Origin: Labia minor
Taxonomy: Eukaryota > Arthropoda > Insecta > Dermaptera > Spongiphoridae
NCBI GenBank assembly: GCA_963082975.1
Contig: OY720346.1
Coordinates: forward strand, 70,051,267-70,115,266
DNA length: 64,000 nucleotides
Direction of reading: 5' to 3'
The translations under genes and the position numbers were made by a program. The notes beneath the pieces were generated by a model. The model did not search any database, had not been told where the DNA came from, and saw nothing but the letters and a program-made list of their open reading frames with translations. The first letter of the stretch is position 1. The number at the start of each line of letters is the position of its first letter. Shown piece after piece: positions 1 through 12,372 of this stretch.

Positions 1-545
1 CAAAATGTAAAAGAATTTTTATTAAATTAACATATTATCAATCAAATCCAAAATGGTTGATTATATTAGAAGAAATAGTGTTACTTGTTAATTAAGTGTT
101 TTAGTGTGGTATGTATGTATGAATAATAGCATAGAAATCAAATGAAAACTAAAAGCGCCTAACGTTTTTAGTTGAATATGAAGCAATTCATCCATAAACT
201 TTGTCAGGCTTGTAGAAAAATTACTTTATTCTTTTTAGTCCATTGGAAAATCGGTATTTTATAAAAAAAATTTATATTTATATTATTTTATTCTTTTTAA
301 TGCAATTTGAATTTGATAAATTCATTTAATATAACAAGAGAAATAGAAAAAATGAATTATATTTCTTCTATACCTTCTAGAGATCCATTGAAAATTCTAT
401 AAAAATTTTCAAAAGTTTATCTCAATAAAAAGTCGATGAAAAATCGATTTCAATTTGTCAAAAGAGCAAACAGACAGACAGAGAGACAGACACCAAGTGA
501 AGTTGAGAAAAACGTTATAATTATAATATAATTACAATGTACAAA
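1..545. repeat. Family C dispersed repeat, copy 1
   Basis: Segments match 58905-59360, partly inverted: the words around 145-215 (gcaattcatccataaactttgtcaggctt) appear reverse-complemented at about 58925-58995. The stretch 360-530 (ccattgaaaattctataaaaatt, then acagacagacagagagacagac) recurs at 55400-55580 and 59222-59352. No coding content. The class is unknown. Confidence 0.6.
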
Positions 546-848
546 ATTGGTTAAGTCGTTCTATATCTAAATAATAACAATCATTTTTTTTTTGTTTTGA
601 ATTTTCTTTTAAATTTTTTCTATTTTTCGATCTAAAAGAAACATTTATATATAATATGTAATAGTTTCTTTCAAAAAGAAAAAAATATTATTTTTATTAT
701 TATCGTTTATCTAACGTCTTTTGTTATATATCGATTTTTTACTTTTATGGGAAATGCTTTAAACATTTCTTGATATATTTTGAAATAACTTAAATAATAG
801 TAATTTCAAAAAAAGTATTTATTTGTTCATAAAACATATAGATATATA

Positions 849-1763
849 AGGTTTATTCAAAAGAAAAGATGAATTTCGGAATTATTTTGAAAAGTATTTA
901 CCAACTTATTCATCAATATCCATTTTGTTCCCTTTAAATTAATTCCCCTCAGATATAAGTAATCCACTTATGCCAGCGCTTCTTTCAATCGTCGAAGCAC
1001 TTCTGAAATGCGCTTTTCGGTATGGCCATCAGCTCGAGAATTCAAGAACGAGCTTTCTTCGATTCCGACTTTATTTCATCCATTGTGGCCAAAGGCTTTC
1101 CTTTCATTGGTCTCTTTAGTTTTGTGAATAGGAAAAAGTCGCTGGCAGCTAAATCTGGTGAATACGGTGTTTAAGGCATGATTACAGTGTAGTTTTTGGC
1201 CAAAAAATCACGAACAAGCAATGATATATGAGTTGGTGCATTATCGTGATGCAGAATCCATGATTTGTTTTTCCACAATTCCGATCGTTTGAGCCGTATT
1301 GCTTCACCCAAACGTTGCATCACTTCCTTGTAATTTTCCTTATTAACAGTACGACCTGTTGGCAAGAACTCATGATGCACCACGCCACTGTAGTCGAAGA
1401 AAACAGTGAGCAAAACCTTCACATTTGATCGAACTTGGCGTGCTTTTTTTGGTCTTTGCTCTTCTTTTTTTTGAAACAAGTCACAGTCAACATTTGATGT
1501 GCCTTGGAGCAATTTATTCCATTTTTAACGCAAAATTTAATACAGATTCCTTGATCTATTTTATTATGTAAAAAATTGAAGAACCCACAAAAACGTGACT
1601 AACTTTTTCAATTGTCAAAAACAAACTACTAATCCAAAATGGCTTTTAATGTCAACCTATGAGAAACATATGTGTACCAACATAACAAAAAAACATTTTC
1701 GATAATCGAATGTACACAGTCCCCGAAAATTCAAAATTCATCTTTTCTTTTAAACAGATCTCG
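849..1763 (-). mobile_element. Mariner-like element, internally deleted
   Basis: Ends match as inverted repeats (gttcaaaagaaaaggtgaattttg-like words on both sides). The minus strand encodes a DD34D-type transposase remnant: FFDYSG (first Asp), HHDNAP (second Asp) and a SPDLA-type third Asp region, then KRPMKG and the WHKW-type C-terminus. The N-terminal fragment (QGICIKFCVKNGIK) is followed directly by the pre-catalytic region, so most of the helix-turn-helix domain is deleted. About 915 bp against roughly 1.3 kb for intact mariners. Frameshifts make it dead. Confidence 0.85.
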
Positions 1764-1847
1764 AATATATATTATGCTAGAACTATGATTTATGATTTTG
1801 TTCTTATATTAATCATTTAACAATTAATAAATTCTAATCTAACTATT

Positions 1848-1990
1848 CTACCTCTGTTCTTGGTCGCAACAACTACATTTATCCAAATATCCCTATTCTG
1901 AGTTACACGTATTTTCTTCCATCTCTCTTACGTCCTTCACTAGTCTGTCACCAGCGTCTTTGGTTTTACAACCAGTCTCCACACACAATT
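1848..1990 (-). mobile_element. LINE 3' fragment
   Basis: The minus strand reads DVREMEE and, further on, a segment like TWRNVVVAATKNR, the same C-terminal segment found in the larger LINE at 5640-6560. Truncated on both sides. Confidence 0.6.
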
Positions 1991-2067
1991 CTAAAAATAC
2001 AAGAAAGTGCAATATTAAATCTTCTTTATAGGAGATTAATTTTTATAAAAATTAAAAAAAAAATAGA

Positions 2068-2650
2068 ATAAGCTGGAGTGTCTCCACTCGACTATCTCGC
2101 AAATTTGATTTGGATTAATTAACATATATTATATTTAAATTAAATTTAATTAATTAAATTATAAATTAAAATTAATAAATAATATTTATTATAACAGCGC
2201 ATGTTTGTTGATGGCACCGCGTGATTTGCAATGTTAAAAAATTAATTCCGGTACTTTCAGCTATTCAATCAAGCTGAAATTCTATATGTAGCAGTTTTAT
2301 ACAATTTTTAATCATGTGAAAAACTATCAAAAATCTATCTTTATTTTTACGGTCACTTTAGAGGAAAAAAAATTAAAAACGTAGGTAATGACCCTCTTCC
2401 GGTTGAGCTAAATTTCTCAAAAGTTGATAGAAAACTACGAATTTTGAATGCCCGTATACCAAATTTCATTAATCTAGCTCAAACCGTTTTGGCCTAATCT
2501 TGTCTACATACATACACACTCACAGACAGACATTTTTCTCAACCTTAGTGAAAATAATTCAGGAACCTTCAAAACGTATAAAAACATCAAAATCTCGACA
2601 TCGAAAATTTTCGTGATCGCAATACTATCTCTGGCGAGAGAGTAAAAAAT
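2068..2650 (+). repeat. Family A hairpin repeat, full copy
   Basis: Begins aagctggagtgtctccactc and the hairpin GAGTG-tctc-CACTC, then ACTATCTCGC. It ends with the degraded inverse gcgagagagt followed by taaaaaa. The body has the conserved blocks seen in all copies: a CGCGTG-type GC-rich island, ctatatatagcagttttatac, and a CA/GACA stretch. Confidence 0.8.
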
Positions 2651-3268
2651 AATCCAGAAAATAAATATTTTAATAAATTGTTTTGTTTAAAATTTTGTTA
2701 AAAATAAAAACAGCAATATTTTATTTATAATTGTTCACTTATTTAGAGTTTTTATGATTTAATAGAAAAGACCTTATTTTTAGAAAGTATCTTAAAAAAA
2801 TAAATAAATAAATAAATAAAAAATAGAGAGTTGCCTGTCTACTCTAAGTAAACTGCAGTATAATTTATAAAAGTGGCGTGTAAAATGGATCGATTGGTTT
2901 CATTTAAACAAAATTGTATAATAAATAAATCTTAAATGAGAGCGAGAGTTGCAAATGAAACAGTTTATCTGATAATGAACTTGGCCCAGTGATCGGCTTT
3001 GCCTAGAATGAAAGACATAGCCCCTCCAGGTGTCAATGTCATGGGAGTGTCTTAGACGTTGATCGCCTCCAAAAATAGAGAGAAAGTCATGCAGAGCATC
3101 ACTGCAGTATCTAACGCCTACACATTAAAAGAGAATGATGTATGCAACACAGGATCTTAAGGCCATATTTGATACCATTAAAATTATAATTATAATTATA
3201 TAATATAATTATATACAAATAATTACCTTCATTTCGTATATCAAACATAAAATAATTTAAAATTAAAA
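2651..3268. other. Unassigned sequence
   Basis: AT-rich, with a less AT-rich patch at 2970-3120 that has no ORF or match I recognise. Similarly empty, apart from microsatellites: 546-848, 4726-5408, 6570-7900, 10173-10529, 11331-12040, 12373-13040, 13621-14068 and 14538-15287. Confidence 0.5.
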
Positions 3269-3892
3269 AATCTTGAGGTTTTCCACTCGACTATCTCGAA
3301 AATTTGAATTGGATTAATTAACATATATTATATTTAAAATAAATTTAATTAATTATATTCGAATATATATATATAAATATATGTATAAATTTTATAAAAA
3401 ATTTAAATTTAAAACCTTTACCTTCATTTTTAAGTCAAAATTTAAAAAATTAATTCCGGTACTTTCAGCAATTCAATCAAGCTGAACCAATCAAGTTAAA
3501 TAACATATATTTTAATTAAATTAAATTATAAATTAAAATTAATAAATAATAGTTATTAAACCAGCGCGTGTTTGGCCCTTTGTTGATGATACGAAGTCAC
3601 TTGCTGGCTCGTGATTGGCAGTCAACGTGTTAAAAAATTAAAAAAATTAATTCCCGTATTGTCAGCGATTCAATCAAGCCTAAATTCTATATATAGCAGT
3701 TTTATACAATTTTTTAATCATGTGAAAAACTATCAAACATATATCTTTATTTTTAAGATCAATTTAGAGGAAAAAAAATCAAAACGTGGTAGGTAATGAC
3801 CCACTTCCGAAAGAGTTACGTTTCTCAAAAGTTGATAGAAAACTATGAATTTTGAATAATGCCCGTGTACCAAATTTCATTATTCTAGCTTA
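3269..3892 (+). repeat. Family A repeat, 5' portion, interrupted
   Basis: Starts with the degraded hairpin (ttttccactcgactatctcg). Runs in family order to attctagctta, where a hAT MITE starts. The missing 3' portion is at 10013-10172. There is internal rearrangement at 3425-3500 with partial duplication of the AT-rich block. Confidence 0.75.
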
Positions 3893-4027
3893 ATGATTCT
3901 CAACCTGGGCGATCAACATCTTAAAGGGGTCGATTATTTGACTTTTGGGGGGCGAAATCATTTTCAACTCTAAAAAAAGGTAAGATGATTTTTCGATCAG
4001 ACATTTCCGCTTTCTTTCAATTTTTAC
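3893..4027 (+). mobile_element. hAT-type MITE, left half
   Basis: Starts atgattctcaacctgggcgat and matches the reverse complement of the intact copy at 41146-41421 as far as ccgctttctttcaat. It stops where an inverted family A copy begins. The right half is at 9950-10011. Confidence 0.7.
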
Positions 4028-4725
4028 TATCTCGCCAGAGATAGTATTGCGATCACGAAAATTTTTGATGTTGAGATTTTGATGTTTTTATACGTTTTGA
4101 AGGTTCCTGAATCATTTTCACTAAGGTTAAGAAAAATGTCAGTCTGTCTCTCTGTGTGTGTGTGTAGATTTGATGTTGAGATTTTGATGTTTTTATACGT
4201 TTTGAAGGTTCCTGAATCATTTTCACTAAGGTTAAGAAAAATGTCAGTCTGTCTCTCTCTGTGTGTGTGTAGACAAGATTACGCAAAAACGTTTTGAGCT
4301 AGAATCATGAAATTTGGTACATGGGCATTATTCAAAATTCATAGTTTTCTATCTAACTTTTGAGAAATGTAGCTCAACCGGAAGAGGGTCATTACCTACA
4401 ACGTTTTGATTTTTTTTCTTCTAAAGTGCCCGTAAAAGTAAAGATATATGTTTGATAATTTTTCACATAATTAATAATTATATAAAACTGCTATATATAG
4501 AATTTCAGCTTGATTGAATCGAACTGAAAGTACCAGAATTAATTTTTTTACACCGTAAATCTCACGCGCCAACACGTGACGTGGTGCCTTCAACAAAGAG
4601 CCAAACATGCGCTGGTTTAATAAATATTATTTATTAATTTTAATTTATAATTAATTAAATATAATTTAAATATAATATATGTTATTTAATTCAATTCAAA
4701 TTGGGGGATAGACATTCCAGATTTT
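4028..4725 (-). repeat. Family A repeat, inverted copy with internal duplication
   Basis: Plus strand begins ACTATCTCGCCAGAG and ends at the degraded hairpin (gatagacattccag). A segment of about 96 bp (gttttgaaggttcctgaatc to the tgtgtgtg stretch) is tandemly duplicated at roughly 4070-4165 and 4166-4262, which creates false ORFs on both strands. Confidence 0.8.
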
Positions 4726-5408
4726 TTTTATTTTAGTTTTTCCTTCATTATTCAAAGAATATCAAATACAAATCATTTGTAATACACCTTAGAAAAAGTA
4801 ATTGAGGTATATAAAGTATTTATATAACTTTACGAGTTTATGAATATGAAAAATAATATTATAATCATAGTTAATAAATCTATTCATAGAGGAAGTTTTT
4901 TAAACGAATAAAACTATGATTAATTAATAATATATTTATAATTAAAAAGGGAATATTAGTGTGTATATACAATATAACAGTTGTTAATTACCTGTTAGAA
5001 CTTTCACTCAGCCATTTTGATGGCATCTTTTCCGATTCACTGTTCAATGAATACTAAAAATCAAATTCTTTTATTTTATTCTAATTTATTTTATTTTATT
5101 TTAATATTTTAATATTCTTTTTCAAAGAATTGGCCGAGTCGCTTATCGCTTTTCAAGGCAATCATATAAACAATCGAATTATTCTGGCTGTGCCCGTTTG
5201 CCTCCTGCATTTATAAAATAAAGAATATCATTTATTTTTTATATATTAATAATTAAATTGATAAAGAAAATAATTTAACCAATGCTCTTTTCATTAGAAA
5301 AAGATCATCTATATATTTATATATTTATATATATATATATATATAATTTATAAATGTATACATATTTTCTTTTACAATTCGATTAAGAAACAATTTTTTA
5401 TTTTATAC

Positions 5409-5480
5409 TAGCTGCTCAGAGCGCCTTCGGCGCTCTTCACACCTAGACGGGGGCTCCGCCCCCTGTACCCCCGAGTTGTA
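5409..5480. repeat. GC-rich double hairpin at an element end
   Basis: Two perfect hairpins stand side by side in AT-rich DNA: GAGCGCC-ttc-GGCGCTC at 5419-5435 and GGGGGC-tcc-GCCCCC at 5449-5463. The preceding actagctg and, about 2.8 kb on, a (GACA)n tract followed by tatatatatagatta (8300-8315) look like the ends of one dispersed element. I cannot assign the class. Confidence 0.5.
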
Positions 5481-5639
5481 CATAGTATTTGGTGGTTGAA
5501 AGTATTAAAAGGTTTTCATCCATTTTGTTTCAATCAGTATATTACATAAAACATTCATTTCTTTTTGTGTTCTTATTTAAAAAATATATTTTAATTTAAT
5601 CACTATATTAATTATATATATTATTATTGTATATGTTAT

Positions 5640-6560
5640 ATCTATCTACCTATGTGGCTCAAAGATACTCTAAAGTTCTTAGCCGCAACAACCACATTTC
5701 TCCAAGTGTCCCTATCCTGAGCCCTTATTCCATCTCTCTTACGTCCCTTCTTACGCGTCATTGGTTTTCCAAGCGGACGTTTTCCAATCGGTCTTCCCAC
5801 CAATATCTTTTTCCTCTCCCATTCTTGCCACGTGCCCTGCCTATCGCAGCTTTTTCCCTTTTATAACCCTAACTATTTCTGAAGATGCAGAGAGGCCATG
5901 CAATTTCTTGTTATACAGTCTCCCTCATACCCGGTGACCTCATCTTTCTTTGGCCAATAAATGCAGGGAAGAATCCTATTCTCAAATACTCTGAATCTAC
6001 TCTCATCTCCAAGGGTCATAGACCATGCCTCCCACCCATATAATGCAACAGGCAAAATAATCTTTTTATATATTCCCTTTGATAATAATTTTGAAGAGAT
6101 AAGCCTCTTTATTGCAGATAACAGGCGTTTCCCGATTGCAACCCCGATTTAAATTCTTCTTAAATATTATTATCCTTCGTGATTACATTCAAATTTTATA
6201 CATATTCAAATTCTACATTTTGTATCTTAAGATTTTGTATGTTAATACTCTTCCTCTTTGTTACTAAATATTTTTTCTTATCACTATTAATTTCAAACCT
6301 CCATTAAATTTTCCTCGCTATCTGTAATTGCAATTGCCGAATCTCCTATTATATTTAAGTCGTCTGAGTAACCTAATATTTTACAATTGATTTCCGCATC
6401 TTATTCTTTCTTTACTACCTTCAAGAGAAATTTGAAGATTGAAAATTTGAAAAAGTTTATCCGGATCTATTGAGTTATGCGTATGTTTTACTAAAGTCTA
6501 CAAATAATTAGTGAACAGAAATATTGAATTCGCGGTTTTGTTCCTAATATCTGTCATAAT
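5640..6560 (-). mobile_element. Non-LTR retrotransposon (LINE) remnant
   Basis: Minus strand, across frameshifts: VDFSK-like residues, then GYSDDLNIIGDS (the reverse transcriptase Y-x-D-D palm motif), then NSDKKKYLV, and a C-terminal part with ALYGWEAWSMTLGDESRFRV, VFENRILP and KKDEVTG, ending in GKRPLGKP and TWRNVVVAAKN. These are characteristic of the RT C-terminus of a LINE common in arthropods. Stops and shifts make it inactive. Confidence 0.8.
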
Positions 6561-8157
6561 GAAAATATCTTAATTAATGTTGGTCGATTTGGCCTGAACC
6601 CGCAATGATATCTCCTAATATTTCCTCCGCCTATGGTTCTTAAGTATTGTATATGTTATAATAGTGAAATAGAGTATAATATTTCTTGATCATTACATTT
6701 TTGTATTTTATTTTCATTGCTAGATTATTATTGAATATTTTTAATTATAATGAAACTTGAGAAAATGCAAAAATAGAGACTTGAGACAATTTATAAAAAT
6801 TAACGGTATAAAACTATAGATAAATGACCAATATATACATTCATTAATAGTATTAATTTAAATTAATTGATTTATTTGTTTTTTTTATTATTAAGTTCAT
6901 TTATTAATTTTTTTAGATCATAGTTATTTTCCTTAAAAGAAACTTAAATTCTGTGGTGCTAGGGGATTTGAAAATTATTCGCCGCAATATGAAGATTTCG
7001 CTTACAGTTTCTGTCATGTCCGACCTCCATCCAACAGTTATTTTCTGTCAAGTTTTTTGCTTCTCTTAATCATGTGATCTATATATTTAATTTTTTTTGA
7101 TTCATTATAATAAAATTTAAACAAATAAAAATTTTTACTTTGTTAATTTATATAAATTTCAATATAAACTGATTGTGAGTGATACGCTTAGCCAATACTC
7201 TGAATAATTTGTGTACAAAAATATTGAATGTTCTTAGCGAGATTTGATATAATGTTGTACGATTTGTCCTAAATCTGAATTAGAAGAAAATTATAAATTG
7301 CATTAAAATGAGACCTTTTAGAATAAATTATTTAATTGAAATGATATTTAAATATAAGAATTTAAAAAAAATATTATATTCTTTGTTTGGCAATTGTTAT
7401 TTAATTATGTGCAACATGATTCGACTTGCACAGAGCATCGTTATTTTTTATTAATATCACATAATAAAAATGAATCTTTTAAACATAATAAATAAAAAAG
7501 ACATTTTAATAAATTTAAAAAATATACCCAATTTAAAAATGTCAAAAATTTAAAACAACTTTATATCATCATATTTTAATTTTTATATAATATATATATA
7601 TATATATATAGTTAATTAATAATAGAGTAATTAAATTAAAATAAAAAACAAAGATAATATAATTCAGTCATTTTAATTCAGGTTAAATAATATTTTTTTT
7701 TATTATTCAATGATAAAATTTATATATTATTATATATATATTATAGAAAAGAAGAAATATTCAATTAAATAAAAAATAATTTAAGATAAAAATATGATCT
7801 AATAAATATTTTAATTAAATTGAGAACTTTTAGAATAAATTATTTAATTGAATTGATATTTGTATATTAGAATTTAAAATAAAAAGGGAAATATTATAAT
7901 AATTCTTCGATTGGGAATCGCTATGATAATTCATTGTTTGAAATGATTCCGCTAGGCCGGCAGTGAGCCGCGAGCTGCTCTTGAATGAACAACACGGAGA
8001 ATTATATAAACTTTAAAAAATTAATTTCTGCGGTTATTGATAAGATATTAATAAAATTTATAGCCTATGTTACTCTAGAGGTATATAAGAATATTGTGAT
8101 GTAATTTCAAAGAAATCGGTTCAGCCAATTCTGAGTCTATAAAATAGTAATTTTCCG

Positions 8158-8158
<1 letters not shown>

Positions 8159-8200
<42 letters not shown>
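8159..8200 (+). repeat. (GACA)n microsatellite
   Basis: About ten consecutive agac units. It is preceded by tttcaaagaaatcggttcag, a phrase typical of the 3' part of dispersed arthropod repeats, and probably belongs to the element ending near 8315. Confidence 0.85.
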
Positions 8201-8489
8201 GTGAAAAATTCTAAAGTCACTTTTGGATTCTAGAGGTCATGAAACGCGAAGATATGCAAAAATTTTTAAATTCTGAGCAATGTGCAGACAAAAACCTTTT
8301 TTTATATATATAGATTATTTTGTTATATATTATATATTATTATATTTTATAGCCTAAGTTTTTAATTATATATATTAAATTTCATGATTTATAAGTGAAA
8401 AAGTCATGAGGGTCTCGGACCCTCTCCATATATCTTATTACTTATTATACTAGCAAAAATGGTATATATATTTGTATTTTTGAAATATT

Positions 8490-8695
8490 AAATTAATTTT
8501 TTAACATAGCTGCAAATCACGCGCCAGCACGTGACGTGGTGTCATCAACAAAGATCCAAATACGCGCTGGTTTAATAAATATTATTTATTAATTTTTAAT
8601 TTATAATCAATTAAATTTAATTTAAATATAATATATATATGATAATTAATTCAATTCAAATCTGCGAGATAGTCGAGTGGAGACACTCCAGATTT
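8490..8695 (-). repeat. Family A repeat, 5' fragment
   Basis: Minus-oriented, it covers only the hairpin end (ctgcgagatagtcgagtgga) to the CGCGTG island and the start of the body. The rest is missing. Confidence 0.8.
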
Positions 8696-8719
8696 TTTTC
8701 AATAGGGTTCTAAAAAAAA

Positions 8720-9327
8720 ATAAGCTGGAGTGTCTCCACTCGACTATCTCGTAATTTGAATTGGATTAAATAACATAATATATTATATTTAAATTAAATT
8801 TATTTAATTATAAATTATAAATAATAAATATTAAACCAGCGGATGTTTGGCTTTTTATTGATGGCACCATGGCACGTGTTGGCGCGTGAGATTTGCAGTA
8901 TTAAAAAATTAATTCTCTGGTACTTTCAGCAATTCAATCAAGCTGAAATTCTATATATAGTAGTTTTATACAATTATTAATCATGTGAAAAATTATCAAA
9001 CATATATTTTTATTTTTACGGTTACTTTAGAGGAAAAAAAATCAAAACGTTGTAGGTAATGACCCTCTTCCGGTTAAGCTACATTTCTCAAAAGTTGATA
9101 GAAAACTATGAATTTTGAATAATGCTCATGTACCAAATTCCATCATTCTAGCTCAAACCGATTTTGCGTAATCTTGTCTACATACACACACACACACATA
9201 CACACACACAGACATTTTTCTCAACCTTAGTGAAAATGATTCAGGAACCTTCAAAACGTATAAAAACATCAAAATCTCAACATCGAAAATTTTCGTGATC
9301 GCAATACTATCTCTTATGAGATAGTAA
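8720..9327 (+). repeat. Family A hairpin repeat, full copy
   Basis: Complete from aagctggagtgtctccactc to tatgagatagtaa, with a CA microsatellite at 9185-9210. Lies head-to-tail with the next copy, only a few bases apart. Confidence 0.85.
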
Positions 9328-9328
9328 T

Positions 9329-9789
9329 TAGCTGGAGTGTCTCCACTCGACTATCTCGCAATTTGAATTGGATTAAATAACATAATATATTATATTTAAA
9401 TTAAATTTAATTAATTATAAATTATAAATAATAAATAATAAATATTAAACCAGCGCATGTTTGGCTTTTTGTTGATGGCACCACGTTACGTGTTGGCGCG
9501 TGAGATTTGCAGTGTTAAAAAATTAATTCTGGTAATTTTAGCGAATCAATCAAGCTGAAATCCTATATATAGCAGTTTTATACAATTATTAATCATGTGA
9601 AAAATTATCAAACATATATCTTTATTTTTACGGTCACTTTAGAGGAAAAAAAATCAAAACGTTGTAGGTAATGACCCTCTTCCGGTTGACCTACATTTCT
9701 CAAAAGTTGATAGAAAACTATGAATTTTGAATAATGTCCATGTACCAAATTTCATCATTCTAGCTCAAATCGTTTTTGCGTAATCTTGC

Positions 9790-9830
<41 letters not shown>

Positions 9831-9949
9831 GACATTTTTCTCAACCTTAGTGAAAATGATTCAGGAACCTTCAAAACGTATAAAAACATCAAAATCTCAA
9901 CATCGAAAATTTTCGTGATCGCAATACTATCTCTGGCGAGATAGTAAAA
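9329..9949 (+). repeat. Family A hairpin repeat, full copy
   Basis: The best-preserved copy: hairpin GAGTGTCTCCACTC, then ACTATCTCGC near the left end, (CA)n at 9792-9826, and GCGAGATAGT plus taaaaa at the right end. The junction with the right half of a hAT MITE follows at once. Confidence 0.88.
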
Positions 9950-10011
9950 AGGGGGGGCGAATTATGAAACCAGCCTTACGAAGTGAGCGTTTGGTCCAAA
10001 AAGGTTGAGAA
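9950..10011 (+). mobile_element. hAT-type MITE, right half
   Basis: Reads ggggggcgaattatgaaacc to aaaaaggttgagaaacacta, the other end of the MITE whose left half is at 3893. It is followed directly by ttctagctcaaacc, the continuation of the family A copy interrupted at 3892. Confidence 0.7.
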
Positions 10012-10172
10012 ACACTATTCTAGCTCAAACCATTTTTGCGTAATCTTGTCTACACACTTACAGACATTTTTTTCAAATTTAGTGAAAATGATTCAGCGAC
10101 CTTCCAAACGTATAAAAACATCAAAATCTAAAATTTTCGTGGCGACATCGAAAATTTTTCTGGTGAGATAGT
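10012..10172 (+). repeat. Family A repeat, 3' portion
   Basis: Continues from ttctagctcaaacc to ggtgagatagtaaaaa. It completes the copy that starts at 3269. Confidence 0.75.
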
Positions 10173-10529
10173 AAAAATAGGGAAAAATATTTTTATGAGT
10201 CCACATATGTCTGTGTTAGCCTCTAAATAAGAGTTAGTCAACCTGGTCCGTACTAGTGCGCATGTAAACTTTCACCGTGGGCGGTAGGGAATTTCAAATT
10301 AATCTTGTAATAAATTAAAATAAATATTTATATATAATAATTACATTCTCATATAGTAAATATAATTTTTACATATTATTACGCTAATTGACTTTTCGGT
10401 TATTCCTAATGATATTTCTTTGTTAAACTTTAAAAATATAAATAATAAGGAACATACAAGAGTGGGCGGTAGATATAGAAAGGTTGACTAGCACTGCTTT
10501 ATCAGGTGTAGAAGTATAAAACTGGAATT

Positions 10530-11330
10530 TTTTTTGTAAAAATTACACGTCTGTTATTTGAAAATTATAAAAAATATTTTTTTCAAAATAGTCTCCATTG
10601 GAATTTATACATTTTTCCCACCTCATCGGCAGGTTATGAATGCCACGCCAAAAAAACAATTCTTGTTTTGAAGCGAACCAATTGTCGAGCCATTTTCGTA
10701 CATTTTCATACGAATCGAAGTATTTGTCCTAATGATGCGTCCTAAAGATGGTAATCAGACGGAACCAAGTCTGGAGAATAAGCCGCATGCGCTATTACTT
10801 CTCAATTGAATGCCTCGATGACTCAGTGACTAGTTTTGCTGAGTGTGAGGGGGCATTATCATGAAACAAAATGACTTTATATCCCCTTTGTGTATATTCC
10901 GGTCGTTTTATGTATTCCTCGATTCAAATCAATCATTTGTTGTTGATAGCGATCAGTGTTAACGGTTTCGCCAAGTTTTAGTAGCTCATAATATATTATA
11001 CCTTTTTTCGGTGGTTTCCCACGCTCTTCGTTTCTCACAAAAAAAAATCACCACTTTTAAATTTTTGAAACCACTCAAAGCATTGATTTTTGCCAAGGAC
11101 ATGTTTACCGAAAAGCATTCTATACGATGTTTTCTTTAAATGATAGCAGAAAACCAATGTTGACCGCAAATCGTAGGCACAAAAGTCGATATGTTTGAGG
11201 TTATAGAAAAATATACCGGTCTATGAAACTAAGGTCATTCGTGAGCAGTTAGAGTGAGAAAGTGGTGCTACAGAAGCGGTCTTACGGTCCTTAAACTGAT
11301 AGCGAACATCATCTATAGGGAAAGCCGGTT
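10530..11330 (-). mobile_element. Mariner-like transposase remnant (second lineage)
   Basis: Minus-strand fragments include FHDNAPSHSAKLV (second catalytic Asp), YSPDLVPSDYHL (third Asp) and the C-terminal RWEKCINSNGDYFEK, which is the standard mariner ending. Several stops. The lineage differs from the element at 849. No clean terminal repeats were found. Confidence 0.75.
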
Positions 11331-12040
11331 TCATACTTCTTCACCTGGTAAATCCTCATAAGTAATTTAAAGACTGAAAGAAATGGTATTTTTCAAATTT
11401 TGTCAATTTTTAAAAATAGTTTCTTTTATTTTAATAAGTTCAAAACTTACTTGATGTATATTATTTATTAAAATTAAAATTATAATTATATAAATATAAT
11501 TAATTATCATATTTACCTACTTCCTCTATTCTGTCTATTTCACTAGAAATTATAATGATATTAAAACATCGTTATGGTTATTTCAAACCATGTTCTGCTA
11601 GTTTTCTCTATAATAACCTTATATTCTTAACGACTTATGAATGAGTTATATTCTTAATGACATATGAAATCATTTAAACTCTGGCCTGAAATGATAACAA
11701 AAGGGTAAAAATTTATGATGCGCACAGTAGTTGTCTTTATTTTAATTCTCTTTTACCTTTCCATTTAATATTCAATGCAGTCATTGTATTATTATATGAA
11801 TATGATTATCTTCAGATATTTTTTATGCATAAAATCATCTATTCTCTATTTCTTCTAGAAAATTTAATATTTATATAATTTTAATGAACAAACAATAAAT
11901 GATTAATAGATATATATTTTTAACTTCTTTAAAAGTTGAAATTTTTATTTTACATTGTGACAAATAGTTTATATTGTTTGGTGGAAAAGTTATTTTATAG
12001 ATTATAAAGTACTAATTTTAAATAAATAAATAAATATGAC

Positions 12041-12372
12041 TATAGTCCGGGAGATGAGAGTTGGTGCATGAGGGGTGGCGGCCAGTAGAGGCGGGGCTAC
12101 CCCCTCCGCCTAGAATGATTTCCCCTCCATCACAGTCTTCTACTCTCTCAAACGTTTCTGGTGATAAAAAAGTAATTTTGACAAAGATTTTATTTTATTT
12201 ATTTATTTTTTGTTTTTTGAATTAAACATCTCATTAGTTGAGATTCACCCATCTCTTACAATATTTATCGAGGTTAGGTTGGATTTTGTAGGAATGGTGG
12301 GGGAAAGCGCGGGAACAGCTTGGCCGAGGGTGGGGGTCGGCTCGTGCACCAACTCTCATCTCCCGGACTATA
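12041..12372. mobile_element. MITE with 32-bp terminal inverted repeats
   Basis: tatagtccgggagatgagag at the left end recurs inverted at the right end (ctctcatctcccggactata). The arms match for 32 bases with one mismatch. TA on both sides fits a Tc1/mariner-type TA target duplication. The centre is GC-richer than the flanks and contains no recognisable protein. Confidence 0.8.

Noticed and set aside
2970..3120. Possible exon of an unknown gene
   Set aside because: Less AT-rich patch, but no frame stays open and no splice pair fits.
4053..4297. Overlapping ORFs on both strands with internal repeats
   Set aside because: They come from a tandem duplication inside a family A repeat with a TG/CA microsatellite; no protein signature.
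8159..8200. CRISPR-like array
   Set aside because: It is a simple (GACA)n microsatellite without spacers, in an animal genome.
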